Source: Corallium rubrum (Eukaryota > Cnidaria > Anthozoa > Scleralcyonacea > Coralliidae). From it: a stretch of DNA of 64,000 nt. Below the pieces are notes generated by a model. The model had not been told where the DNA came from. It ran no database searches and saw nothing but the letters and a program-made list of their open reading frames with translations. Positions 21,487 to 32,915 of this stretch are shown one piece after another (position 1 is the stretch's first letter; each line of letters opens with the position of its first letter). The stretch lies in assembly GCA_964035015.1 (NCBI GenBank), contig OZ036017.1:3955753-4019752 (forward strand). The letters run 5' to 3'. Position numbers and translations under genes: made by a program.

Positions 21487-23025
21487 TCAGGAATATTAAA
21501 GCCCAGCATATAATTTTAAAAAGACCCATATTAAAAGAGACATGAGTTATTTCAAATTTTTTATTAAAACTAACGTTTCGTTGCTAATGCTGCAACATCT
21601 TCAGAGTGAATTTATTATTTACAAAGTTATATCGACTTATATGCTAATCTATTTACAATAACAGGAAATGAGTGACTGAGAGGGTGGTAGAAGTGACAGT
21701 GAATAAATTACGATGTGAGGTAACCGGTATGATAGATTGTTTTCAGTTATGTGTCAAAACAAGAAGATAAATATAAAGAAAAAACGTGTATATAAATCAA
21801 AATAAGGTTAAAGGAAGAGAACTGATTTTAGCGTTGAGTGAAGGATTTAACTTATTAATAAGCAGACTTCCTCTGAGAAGGAGTTCAAAATTGGAAGAAG
21901 AGCTTAGAATAGAAAAATCTGTTAATCTGGAAAAATCTGGAAGAAGAGCTTAGAATAGAAAAATCTGTTAAAGAAACAGGGTGGCCAGTTTTTTTTTGTG
22001 GTGTTCTAAAACTCCAGACCAGGAACTCAAAGAAAAAGACTTTCCCATGTAAGCAGAAACTCCCATGTGTTCAGAAGCACGCGTGTGTAAATGGCGAGTG
22101 GTTTCACCAACATACAATGACTCACAGTCATGACACTTAAATTTATAAACTACGCGTGATCTTAAAGCAAAAGGAATTTGATCTTTGAAACGGAAAAAAA
22201 CTTGAAAGGCGTCTAATAGGTTTAAAAACAATCCGAAGTTGAATTTGTGGAAAAGCAGAAGCAAAGAGCTTAACGATTTGTTGGCGAATTTGAAGGGGGT
22301 GTTGACCGGTAAACAGAAGTGTAAATAAAATTATACGTTTGGGTGCTGCATGTGGTTGTTTTAGACGCTGGACAAAAAATTTTATCAAGAAATTTGCGAA
22401 TACAACTATCTAAAAATTTGATAGGATAACCATTTTGAAGCATGATACTTTTAAATTTCTCTAGTTCCTCGTGAAAAATTGTGTAGGAGGAAGAAATGTT
22501 AAAATAACGAAAAAGTAAAGTCATTACTAAGCCCTTTTTATACACAAGTTATGAAACTTTCAAAATTTGTGAAAAGCCCAGTAAGCGTTGGTTTACGATA
22601 AACGGAAGTTACAAATTTGCCATCCAAGCGTTGAATTTGTATGTCAAGAAAGGAAAGTGAGTTATTGTTTTCAATTTCATGTGTAAATTGGATACTGGGA
22701 TGTCGAGAATTCAAGTAATTAAGGAAAGGTAAAATATGATCGCGAGACCGAAAAAGAATAAAGGAATCGTCAACATAGCGTCGATAGTACAGAGGTTTAA
22801 ACTCAGGCGGACAATCATTAAGCCAACTAGTTTCATGAAAGGACAGAAAAATGTTAGCGAAAAGTGGACCAAGCGGAGAACCCATCACAACACCATCAAT
22901 TTGCTCATAAAATTTCCCGTTAAATATAAAGTGACAATTTTTGACAGTTAAATATATCCTTATATAAATATTGGAAGGTGAAATGGTGGTATGAGAAACC
23001 ACATTAGGGCCAAATCGGAGGTGTG
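21487..23025 (-). mobile_element. Penelope-like element, family 2 (5'-truncated)
   Basis: The minus strand encodes the C-terminal half of an RT at 22538-23002 (DGVVMGSPLGPLFANIFLS; YYRRYVDDSFILF, the YxDD box; SLSFLDIQIQR) and a GIY-YIG endonuclease at 21968-22264 (VVYKFKCHDCESLYVGETTRHL). The protein differs clearly from family 1. The region between lies in other frames. The 3' non-coding end carries a CTGAAGATG...CGAAACGTTAG signature (21570-21604). The N-terminal RT part is missing. It sits inside repeat R1. Confidence 0.88.
21570..21604 (-). ncRNA. Hammerhead-like core, PLE family 2
   Basis: Minus strand: CTGAAGA, U, stem GUUGC/GCAAC with loop AGCAUUA, then GAAAC-GUUA-GU, which could form a minimal stem III. 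An outer stem I is not evident. The same core (CTGAAGATGTTGTAGCA...ACGAAACGTTAG) recurs at 49588-49622, so it is a conserved family feature. Confidence 0.4.
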
Positions 23026-25044
23026 AGTGATCGACTATATCGTAAAATTTACCTTTTGCTCCAAAATTTAATTACCGGTTCATGTTTATCCTAGTTCTGC
23101 TCTTGATCTCTGAGGGGTATTTAGTAATGGGAAAATTGCCGTTGGTAGGTAAATTATTTATTCATTCCTTTCATCCGACGACTTGTTTACCAGTTCATGC
23201 TTTCTGTGAAACGAACTTACATTCTGTCTTATGTCGAGCAAGACCTTTTAACTGCCACAATGTTGTGCTAAATTTATGTATATAATTCCGTTCGTACATA
23301 GAAATATATAATCAATTTTTTTGTCTTGCTCAGATCTTACAATGAAGTTTGACTTGTCTATGCTACTAATTTCAGTGTGACGACGACATGAAAATATTGT
23401 TAATTTCTGCAAAGTTTTCCTTTTGCTCCAAAACGAAAATCGTGTGATTTCATTCTCTGGTAAACATCTACCAACAATGCGTTCCGTTAAAAATTGCCGT
23501 GGACCCCTCATTTCGTCTTCGAAACCATGCGTTTGTCGCTGTTATTATACGGCTGTCATTCTGGACATGCCACACGTTTGTAAATATATTGTTTGGGTTT
23601 CGACATTCCACGTATCTTCTTTATTTTATTTACAATTACTATTACAGGCTATGCATGTAGCTTTTGTCGAGACCCTTGTACATTTCAAAATGCAGAAAAG
23701 CAACGATATTAAATAGCAAACCTTTTCCTGGCCATCTGACCGCCATATTTGTTTACACTGAATTATCTTTGGTAAACCCTAAACCCGCACTAGACTTGCG
23801 GCTGAAGCATGGGCAGACAGATTTCCCTGTTCTTATAAATGCCGCCATTTTGAACCTGAAAATGGTCACACATTTTTGCGCAGCATTTATTTTTACATAA
23901 TCCATTGTTCCTTTAATGTAACGCAGGATTCCCTTTGCTGCTTTCCAATGTTCAAGTCCTGGACTTGAACAGAATTGACTAACCACTCCCAAAGCATGTG
24001 CAAGGTCAGGCCTTGTACCAGTTACTGCATATGTCAGACTACCAAGAAGTGCTTGGTACTTGGTCTTCTCAATCAGATCTCCCTCATTTGGCATAACTTT
24101 GTGCTTTGATCAAGAGGAGTTGAGACTGGTTTGCGATTCTCCATTCCAGACTTCTTTAATAAGCTTGTGAGATACTTGGTTTGATGCAGCAGCATGAGCT
24201 TTTTGTTTCATTTGCGTTCGATCTGGATTGCAAGACTAGTGGACTTCTCCAAGATCTTTCTTTTCAAATCGGCTCTTCAAAGCTTCTTTCTCTTTGCGCA
24301 ACTTCTTGTTGATGTTACTTGCTATTAACAAGTCATCAATGTACAAGGCTACCAACATGAAACTGTCTCCCTCTCGCTTTATGTAGAGACATGGGTCGGA
24401 CTTGCACCGTACATACCCGGAATTCTTGAGAAATTCATCAATTGTATTGTACCAACATCTAGATGCTTGCTTTGGACCAGAGATGCTTTTCTTCAACTTG
24501 CAAGCCAAATCTTCTTGGCCTTTCTCAACATACCCTTCAGGCTGCATCATGTAGATTTCTTGTAATTCTCCGTTAAGAAATGCTGTGGAAACATCCATTT
24601 GTTGAACTTCTAAGTTCAACTGATTTGCTAATGCGGGTTTCGTACGGATTGATGTGTAACGTGCTACAGGAGAAAACGTTTCCTCGTAGTCAAGACCAGC
24701 TTCTTGTGAGAAACCTTTAGGCTTCTTGTGAGAAACCTTTCGCACCAAGACGAGATTTATGTTGCTCAATAGATCCATCAGCGTTGCATTTCACTTTGAA
24801 ACCCCACCGACAATCAACTGCATTGCGTCCTTCCGGGAGTGGTCCAAGTGTCCAAGTATTATTCTTTACGAGAGATGAATATTCATTGTCGAGAGCTTCT
24901 TTCCATTGTGCTTTATCAGGTGAAGTTAAAGCTGCTTCAAGCGTTGTAGGCTCTTCAGAAATACCCTCTGTACTACTACATGCAGCATTGTGTTTCCACC
25001 AATCACCAGTGATTGCACCATCTCTATAGGGTGGCATTCTACTT

Positions 25045-26038
25045 CACTGTTAATTTCAAGGAGTTAATTTGACTCTAAAAGTGGAGTTAAAAAAAGTTTC
25101 AGAATAACGCCTTTTCTGGAGTTATTTTTTACTCCAAAATTTTAACTCCTTTTTCGGAGAAAGCGTAGCTCCAAAAACTGGAGTAACAATAACTCATAGG
25201 AGTAGATATTACTCCAGAATTGGAGTAAAAAGAGCAATAATTTGACTACAGAACTGGAGTAAAAACTAAACACACCAGATAACTCCTTTTGTGGAGTTAT
25301 ATTTATTTACACCGGTATACAAATTTCACAAATGAATACAAACACAAAATGGTTGAAATCGTTTTATTCGATAGATTATATGGCTTGCACTTGTCTTACA
25401 TATAAAGTTTGTTAAATACTCAGCCAATATATATGTATAGAAAATGTAGAAAAGTTCTCTTCAGGAACGTTCTCGTCACCACTCACCGTAGGACTCTTAT
25501 AAGTTCTGCAAAATTATCGAGATCTTGGTTCCCTATACCATGTATTTATCCAACACATATTTCTGGAGTTGTCGTACGCGTACTCGAAGCATATATTCCT
25601 ACACGAATCGTCGAAGAAAAGCATTTATCGTTCAATGTTTAGTTTATGGTTGATACTCCCCCAATCCTTTGAAGTGACAGACTCCAATAGTCAGGTTATG
25701 CAAATTTAATAACTTCAGTGCGAATAATCCCGTAGCATATATTAATGCGATCAGGCAAGTCTTCGTCTCATTCGCTAGTCTTTGCTGGAAAGACTCGATG
25801 CGTTCGTCGTATCCGAACTCGACGAGTTATTCAGCAACGAAACAAGTATAGCCTTTCTTTGCGGAGTTTTTTAATCGTTGGAGGAACTATAAGAAAATAT
25901 TTTATACCAATTACAGTTTTAAAGATTCAGCGACAAACTTAATAAACGGCTGTAGCCTGTAAAGACTTAAAACAACGAAATACCGACGTGTAGAAGAAAA
26001 TCCTTCATCGAAGTAATAACTCCTTGAAATTAACAGTG
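25045..26038. mobile_element. CACTA-like non-autonomous element
   Basis: Begins CACTGTTAATTTCAAGGAG and ends with the exact complement; the terminal repeat is 22 bp and perfect, flanked by TT on both sides. CACTG ends and a 2-3 bp duplication suit the CACTA/EnSpm group. The left 250 bp hold many GGAGT/ACTCC words (25080-25310), a subterminal array as expected for transposase binding. No transposase. It interrupts the copia fossil and its ends are pristine, so it is younger. Confidence 0.75.
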
Positions 26039-27497
26039 TTCGCTCTGAACGGCGTGGCAATTGTTCTGACTCTTTTTGATGGTTGTCAGTTTCTTGTAAT
26101 TCAATTTCTTCTTCAGCATCATCATTGGTAATTACACTTTGTTGATCTTCATTTAGTGGCTCTTCTGGCAAATCTTCTGTCGCTTGCTTGTCAGCTTCTT
26201 GTCAGTTGCTTTCCTCAGCATCATCCTGGCGAATTACACTTTGTTGTTTCTCTGGCTCTTCTGGCAACTTTTCTTCTATTGCTTGTTCTTGGTTGCCAGG
26301 TGCAAGTTCCCCGCTCTTGGTGTACTGTGGTGCTCTGACACGTTTGTCAAAGTTATTCTCCTCAAACAGGACATCTCTGGATAAATGCATTTTTCTTGCT
26401 TTACGTTCCCATAGTCTATATGCGTTTCTCTCGAGGCTATATCCAATGAAAATGCATTTCTTTGATTTAGCGTCCCACTTCTTTCTGGTTTCTTTGGCGA
26501 TGTGCAGGTAAGCATTGCACCCAAAAACATTCAAATTCGAACTATCTGCTTTCTTGCCCATGAAACTCGCGTAAGGGGTCATATTCTTCACTGCAACAGT
26601 TGGACTATGATTTCTAAGGATAACTGCAGTTGCCACAGCTTCACCCCAATACCCATAATCAAGTCCTGCATTGTGCATCATTGATCTTGCTGCTTCTTGT
26701 ATGGTTCTGTTCATCCTCTCGGCGACTCCATTCTGCTGTGGTGTTCGAGGAATGGTCAACTGCCTCTGGATTCCTTTCTTTCGGAAGTAGTCAAATACTT
26801 TCGAGGTGTATTCTCCACCATTATCTGAACACAAGATCTTGATATTCAGTTTCCATGCACATTCGTTGCTTCACACAACCATTGCTTCATACTCCTTGAA
26901 TTTCTCAAAGACTTGATCTTTATGTTTCATGAAGTAGACTGCTGTGAATCTGGATTTATCATCAATGAATGTTACGAAGTAACGATTTTCTCGATGAGTC
27001 TTCGTTTGCATCGGATCACAAACATCGCTATGAACAATCCCTAGGATTTCGGTTGCTCGAGTTGCTTGTTCTTTAGGAAATGGCATCCTTTTTTGCTTGC
27101 CTTTTGCACAACCATCGTTAAACGTTGATTCTTGTGAAGAGACAAGTTCCTCTTCTCGTAGCTTCCCCAGGTTCTATAAGCCTAAATGTCCATATCTTTG
27201 GTGCCATAAATGTTCTGAGCTCTCTCCAGTGGCAGCGTTGACATTATGTGACTTTTCCTTTATTTCAAGAACATCAAGAACAAAGAGGTTATCACTCACT
27301 TTACCCGAACCCACCAGATTTCCATTCTTGTCTATGATGACATACGTTTGCTGATCAAACGGCATAGAATGCCCTTTCTTGGTGATGGCACTAACAGAAA
27401 ACAGATTTTTGGCTTCTTGTAATTTAGCTGACTTGCATTTCTCGCCAACTTTGACTTATAAAGCTCGGGTCACGCGTGCGATTTTTTTCTCGCGCCG

Positions 27498-28643
27498 GTG
27501 TAACAGGACCAGATGCCCCCCCCCCCCTTCAGAATGCCCCCCGGGGCATCTGGTACTAGGACCAGATGCCTCCCCTGAGGATCAGATGCCCCTCTTGTGA
27601 AATCCTTTAAAATACTTCTTAAACCAAGTTCGAAATGTATTGAAACTTGTTTCAAAACTAACAATAAAACTCTTAAATGAGTTCGCAAGCGTTCGATAGA
27701 CGTTGGAATGTCTCCCAAAGCGCCATTGAAATGTTAATCGCTGTCGGCAATGATTTATGTATTTGTTTTTGTATTTTTGAAGCAGTGCTTCGGAGAAAAA
27801 CCCGTCCCGAAATAGTGCCTTTTTCAGAGTATACCACCCCCGAAAACCAAGGTCTATTTCAACGCTTCGAAACGTCAGATAAAAAACGAAACTTGAACAT
27901 CGATCTATTTAATAAATTGGAAATTTGGCAGATTCTAATGCACTTCCGCTTGCTGGCATTCGGGGTCATTCATACGCCTCCATTTTTTGTGGAGGTATAT
28001 TTATTCTTAGGCGTCAGAAATTTATTCTTACTGAGTACATATGGCTATCAGACTATTCCACGTTATTCGATATAGTTATGGTGTCAAAATAATGAAAGAG
28101 AAAAACCGAAAGCCACCACGCGGAAGTGCATTAGAATTTCAATTTTGTCAGTGGTCATGGTCATGCATGGTCATGCCGAATTTCCAATTTATTAAATACA
28201 TGTTCAAGTTTCGTTTTTTATTGATTGTAACATGTTTCGAAGCGTTGAAATAGACCTTGGTTTTCGGGGGTGGTATACTCTGAAAAAGGCACTATTTCGG
28301 CAAGGGTTTTTCTCCGAAGCACTGTTTCAAAAATAGAAAAACAAATACATTAATCATTGCCGACAGCGATTAACATTTCAATGGCGCTTTGGGACACATT
28401 TCAACGTCTATCGAACGCTTGCGAACTCATTTAACCATATAAAAGAGTTTTATTGTTAGTTTCGAAACAAGTTTCAATATATTTCGAACTTGGTTTAAGA
28501 AGTATTTTAAAGTATTTCACAAGGGGGGCATCTGATCCTGAGGGGGGCATCTGGTCCTAGCACCAGATGCCCGGGGAGGCATCTGGTACTAGTACCAGAT
28601 GCCCCGGGGGCATTCTGAAGGGGGGCATCTGGTCCTGTTACAC
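27498..28643. mobile_element. 1.15-kb foldback element with ~470-bp arms
   Basis: Ends GTGTAACAGGACCAGATGCC and GGCATCTGGTCCTGTTACAC, flanked by CCG on both sides (27495-27497 and 28644-28646). Arms 27498-27965 and about 28113-28643 are nearly complementary throughout, with a loop of about 150 bp. The ends carry alternating CATCTGGT and ACCAGATG words, several copies per side. Frames inside are by-products. It inserted into the Harbinger-like element just inside its left terminal repeat. Confidence 0.88.
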
Positions 28644-28661
28644 CCGGCGCGAGCGAAGTGG

Positions 28662-29105
28662 CTACACGTGCAACGATTTTTTAGCCGTGTCGAAACTATT
28701 AACATGAAAAGGCTTCTTCGCTATCTTAGCTTCTGGTTCATCTTTTTCATTATTTTTCTCAAGCTGCCGTTTGACTTCACGTCGCATAGATGTTCTTAAA
28801 CTATGAAATTTCTTCTCGAGAACTTCGATCGTAAATCTGTACCCAAGTCGGCTCACAAGCTCTTCTTTCACTTTGTTTTTTTCAACATGGCTTCTATACT
28901 GGGGATGAGAGGCGCTCCACAGAATAGGATTATCGCGATAAAACTCTATCAATAATTTCACGTCGTCTGCTGTTATTTTCTCCGAGTTTTGTTGAACTAC
29001 GTCGACCTGAGGTTGAGAGGCTTCCAAATACACGTCCATGTTTATATGTTTATTTAAACGGAACAGAAAAAAACGAGCCTGCACAACAACACACTGGCCA
29101 TACAA
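28662..29105 (-). CDS. MADF (Myb/SANT-like) DNA-binding protein of a Harbinger-type element
   Basis: 147 codons. Residues about 45-115 (KLLIEFYRDNPILWSASHPQ, then EELVSRLGYRFTIEVLEKKF, then LRTSMRREVKRQ) match the MADF pattern: a helix rich in acidic and aromatic residues, W followed by a YR...-N-K segment, and K-NLRT-type end. An MNMDV-like start at residue 21 is also possible. PIF/Harbinger elements typically encode such a protein next to the transposase, where it helps DNA binding and nuclear import. The tail is Lys-rich. The frame is uninterrupted while the transposase is missing. Confidence 0.75.
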   Translation of the reverse strand: MYGQCVVVQARFFLFRLNKHINMDVYLEASQPQVDVVQQNSEKITADDVKLLIEFYRDNPILWSASHPQYRSHVEKNKVKEELVSRLGYRFTIEVLEKKFHSLRTSMRREVKRQLEKNNEKDEPEAKIAKKPFHVNSFDTAKKSLHV

Positions 29106-30529
29106 AAGCGAATTTCATTGGCTGGCTTAAAATAATCATTGCGTTTACTGCTGAAACAATGCCTGTGCAATTTGATATTTTCGGCAATCGTTGCCGAAAG
29201 TTAAAACATTTTAACTTTCGGCAACGATTGCCGAACGCATCGGGTTACAATTGCGTTGCCGCGCCGGATATGCAACACGTGCGATTTCATCTCTTGCGCC
29301 GGCAACGCAATGAAATTTGACCCGTTGCGTTGCCGACGCGAGAAAAAAACTCGCACGTGTGACCCGAGCTTAACCAAACTGACCTTTTTCCAAGTGCTTC
29401 TATTACTCGGTTGTCTCCTAAGCGTACTTTCTTTGGAGTAGCAAATTCGACATAATCTTCCATTGAATCCTTTTGATGAAACGTGTGCTGTGAAGCGCCT
29501 GAATCTATATACCACGCAGACTGTTGTTGGCATGTTTCGAACTCCAAAATAAAGTTGTTGTTCGCGGTAACAGTAGATTTACTCGCACAAGACGCATTGG
29601 CTTGAGTTCCTTTCTTTTCTTCAGGTTGGACTTTTCTTCGGTTTCCGGCAATTTCTAGCCCAATGTCCTAGTAACCCACAATTGTAGCCTTTCCATTTCT
29701 TCTTACCTTTGGGCTTTCCATGTTGTTTACCTTTCGAAAGAGAAATTTCTTTACGCTTGTGTTCTTCATGAAGTAATCTTGCAGTGACGAATTCCAGTTT
29801 TAAATCCTCCAGCGCCAGACTCCAAAGCCATGATTAAATTATTATACGAATCAGGAAGACTAAATAACAACGTTGCAACTTGATCATCTTCGGAAATTGG
29901 AGCGCCTACAGCCTCAAGTTGTTCTGCCAAAGCTTTCAACTTGTTAATATGCTCCGTCATCGTATCGTTCTCGGCCATATTGTCATTGTAAAATACCTCT
30001 TACCCAGAAATAACTTATTCGTCGTAGTGGCTTTCCAGTTTATACCAGGCTTCCTTTGAAGTGTTCGCAGATCGAACCAACGCTAGTTGTTCATCTCCCA
30101 GAGATAAACAAATCGTCGCTAGCGCTTTACGGGCACGTCGTTGAAATTGTCGTCGTTGAGCTTCAGTAGTTCCTTCTTCGACAGGTTCCACCTCATCGCC
30201 AGTCACGATGCCCCAAAGATCCTTGTCTTCAAGAACCATTTGCATTTTGGATTTCCACAAGTGAAAATTCGTTCCATTGAACTTCTCGATCATTCTTCGT
30301 TTGAAGCCATGCCAACATTCTCAAGTTACTTTCGCAAATAATAAATGTCGTACACCCAAGTTGCCCAAACTTAGCTCTGGGCCCATAGCCGGTTAAAGTA
30401 TAAGTTTAACAGTGTAGAAAACGTGTGACGCTTTTGAATGGACTACATGATGTATAAACTTTAATAGAAACAACTGAGAGTTCAATCTATATGTCTAGTA
30501 CATAAGATAACTGCAACAATGAGATGTAA

Positions 30530-31804
30530 GGGCCTATTCATATGAGCCGGGCCCAGCCGGGATGAATTTTAATTACTAGCCCAGCTAGCCGGGATGAATT
30601 TTAGGGGCTGTTCATATGAGCTGGGCTTGCCCTGTCTCGTTTTGTTAGGACATTACTGTGGCTTTAAAACTTGCATAAAATAAATTTGCTATAGATAATT
30701 AGTTTAGTTTAGATGTAATAGCATCTTAAGGTTGATTGAAATCTTGTTTTGCGACCCAGGGAAGATTGTCGTGACACAAATCATCCCGGTGAAGTTCACC
30801 GGGCCAGCCCGGCAAGTTTGTGTTCATATAGAAAATTTTCATCCCACTCCACCGGGAACCCGCCTAGCTCAAGTGAGATCTCACCTAGCCGGGCTGGCTT
30901 GCTTCCCATATGAACACAAAGTATTTTTTAATATGAAACAAGACGCCTGGTCAGGCGTTCACTCGGGCTACTGCAAAATCACGCGCAGGTTGTCACATGC
31001 AGTGCTAAGATCTAAAGCCGCCGTCTAAACACATTCAGGTCACAGACAAAAGTCAAAACACAATCCAATCTCCGATAGAAAACGCAATTTGCAATACACA
31101 AAACACAATTGCCTGTAACGTATTTCCACACATGTACACAGCGTTCATATGTCGAGTCTCTTCGGGTATTAAATATCAACACAGCTAGCGACATTACTGA
31201 CCAATATCAAACTATGTCTGTGAACACGCAAAACACATCCGAGACGAGAAAGACTTGATCAGACTCTGATCATCAGACAGTAGGAAAGCTAAGAAAGAAA
31301 GCATTATTTCCACACATGTACAGCGTTCATATGTCAAGTCTCTTCGGGTATTAAATATCAACACAGCTTCATGTATACGGCGTGTGAGATCGTAAGCGTA
31401 CATAATATCAAGATACTTGCCAGCGACATTACTGACCAATAACTATGTCTGTGAAAACACAAAACACATCCGAGAGGAGAAAGACTTCATGGTCAGACAT
31501 CAGGAAAGCAAAGAAAGAAAGCATTTGGCATGCACGCATCAGTTTCGCTAAGTCTTATTATGTTTGTCTTGATCGAGACGGCGGAATAAGTTAAATGCGC
31601 ACTTGACTTGAGCCTGCGCTTTCTGATTAGAGAGGCCTGCGGAGTAGGCTAAGAGCGTGACACAGAAGGAAAAACCCAACAAAAACCGAGCCGAAACCTA
31701 GACTCGTCTACCTGCGGTAGCCCGAGTAATAACAAGAACGCGCTGATCCCGGCTAGCGGAGCTGGCCCGGTTTGCCGGCCAGCCCGGCTCATATGAACAA
31801 GCCC
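30530..31804. mobile_element. Harbinger-type non-autonomous element, 1.28 kb
   Basis: Starts GGGCCTATTCATATGAGCCGGGC and ends GCCCGGCTCATATGAACAAGCCC, with TAA on both sides (30527-30529 and 31805-31807). A second, similar terminus (AGGGGCTGTTCATATGAGC) begins near 30602, so one element may be nested or duplicated at the left end. 31128-31310 and 31314-31530 are tandem copies of one unit (GCGTTCATATGTCRAGTCTCTTCGGG...). No transposase. Confidence 0.8.
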
Positions 31805-32915
31805 TAAGCCCCTCGGAGAGCGTCTGGATAAATAACTACCTGTCAAAATGTTTTTTTTATTTTCGCTCGTTAACCTGAATTAATATTAACAATAATTTCT
31901 CCAGCGAAATCGAACAATTCTGCCAGACAACAGCGTGATAGTGTGATACGATACCTCTCCCTTGATCGTTACCGTTTCAGATTTTGATTGATCTAGCTGT
32001 GATGAGTGAAATTTATTGAAATGATCATAATTATCGGAATCCGACATTGCTTTGGAAAGGGTAACTATAGATCTTTCTTTGAGGCAAAATCTACGCTTTC
32101 GATTAGCACTTTGGAAAGAATAACTATTGATCTAACTTTCTTTGTTAATTGTGCACAGCCTGATTTAATTAACCTCAACTTTATTGCAGGGGCGGATCCA
32201 GGATTTTTCGTACGTTAGTCAAAATTTTCGTTTGTGAACATTCAGGGGGGGGGGGGGGACGGAAATTTTTCCGGGGGGTGTGATTAGTTATTAATACCCA
32301 CACTAGATCTTTTTCAGGATTTTCGGTAAATAAAACGTGAGGTGCAAAAATGACTGTTTCACCCAATATCAGGGCTCATCAGCATGCCTAGGAAACACAT
32401 AATACCACACGGCAAGCTTATGATTCCGACATGGACAGCCTTTGGAAGACCGACAAAGAGCAAACTGGTTTTAAGGCGCCAGACACCCGCCTTTCACACC
32501 TTTGCCACAAAGCAAAAGGAGTTTGGTTAGAAATGGGTGACTATATGGGACATTTCGTGGATGTGAAATTGCTCAATTTTTCACACCATCCCAGTCTATT
32601 CCAACCCTTTTAATACCCCCCACCATAATACCGCCCACCTAACCTAAGTCCTAACCTAAAACGTATTCCAACCTAAAACCTATTCCAACCTAACTTAATC
32701 CTATTCAGATTAAATTGATAAACTCAACTGAACATCTGATTCTTTGCAAGGAAAGATAAAAACGTACCAAAAACCTGTAATGCAATGAGATTATATTATT
32801 TTCATAGATAAAAAGTTCAAAATCTTCACCGTATTCAAATAAAAACTCAGCAGCTATTTCACATTTTTATTCAACGAGGTGTTGTGTTTTTCCTCAGTTC
32901 TTAATGAAGAAAAAT

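Larger units (their letters stand above)
21147..23420. repeat. Dispersed repeat R1, copy 2, split by a PLE
   Basis: The left part (21147-21486) and right part (about 23026-23420) match R1 copy 1 in order, for example TGTCGGTTAACCAGAGCTTTAA on the left and TTCATCCGACGACTTGTTTACC on the right. The material between is a PLE of family 2, so that PLE inserted after R1. Confidence 0.75.
27459..29371. mobile_element. Harbinger-like element carrying only a MADF gene
   Basis: Ends AAGCTCGGGTCACGCGTGCGA and TCGCACGTGTGACCCGAGCTT are inverted repeats continuing to over 30 bp (TTTTTTCTCGCG). TTA or TA flanks make a PIF/Harbinger-type duplication likely, though the exact edge is uncertain by about 3 bp. 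It carries the MADF-domain gene at 28662-29105 but no DDE transposase. Another palindrome, TTCGGCAATCGTTGCCGAA and its inverse, lies at 29174-29235. It interrupts the copia fossil and is itself interrupted at 27498-28643. Confidence 0.75.
23898..30340 (-). mobile_element. Ty1/copia retrotransposon fossil, broken and nested into
   Basis: Parts in minus-strand order: gag (29766-30293), protease (29287-29547, with the DSGAS active-site motif), gag-pre-integrase and integrase (26202-27365), reverse transcriptase (24236-25037, with YIDD), and the start of RNase H (23898-24094). It is truncated at the 3' side inside RNase H; no paired LTR was found. It is clearly broken, in at least half a dozen places, and holds two large insertions (25045-26038 and about 27459-29371). 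It is old relative to both. Read as a fossil with no working product. Confidence 0.92.

Noticed and set aside
23000-23720. Overlapping small frames in R1 copy 2
   Set aside because: Other copies of the repeat do not conserve them as frames.
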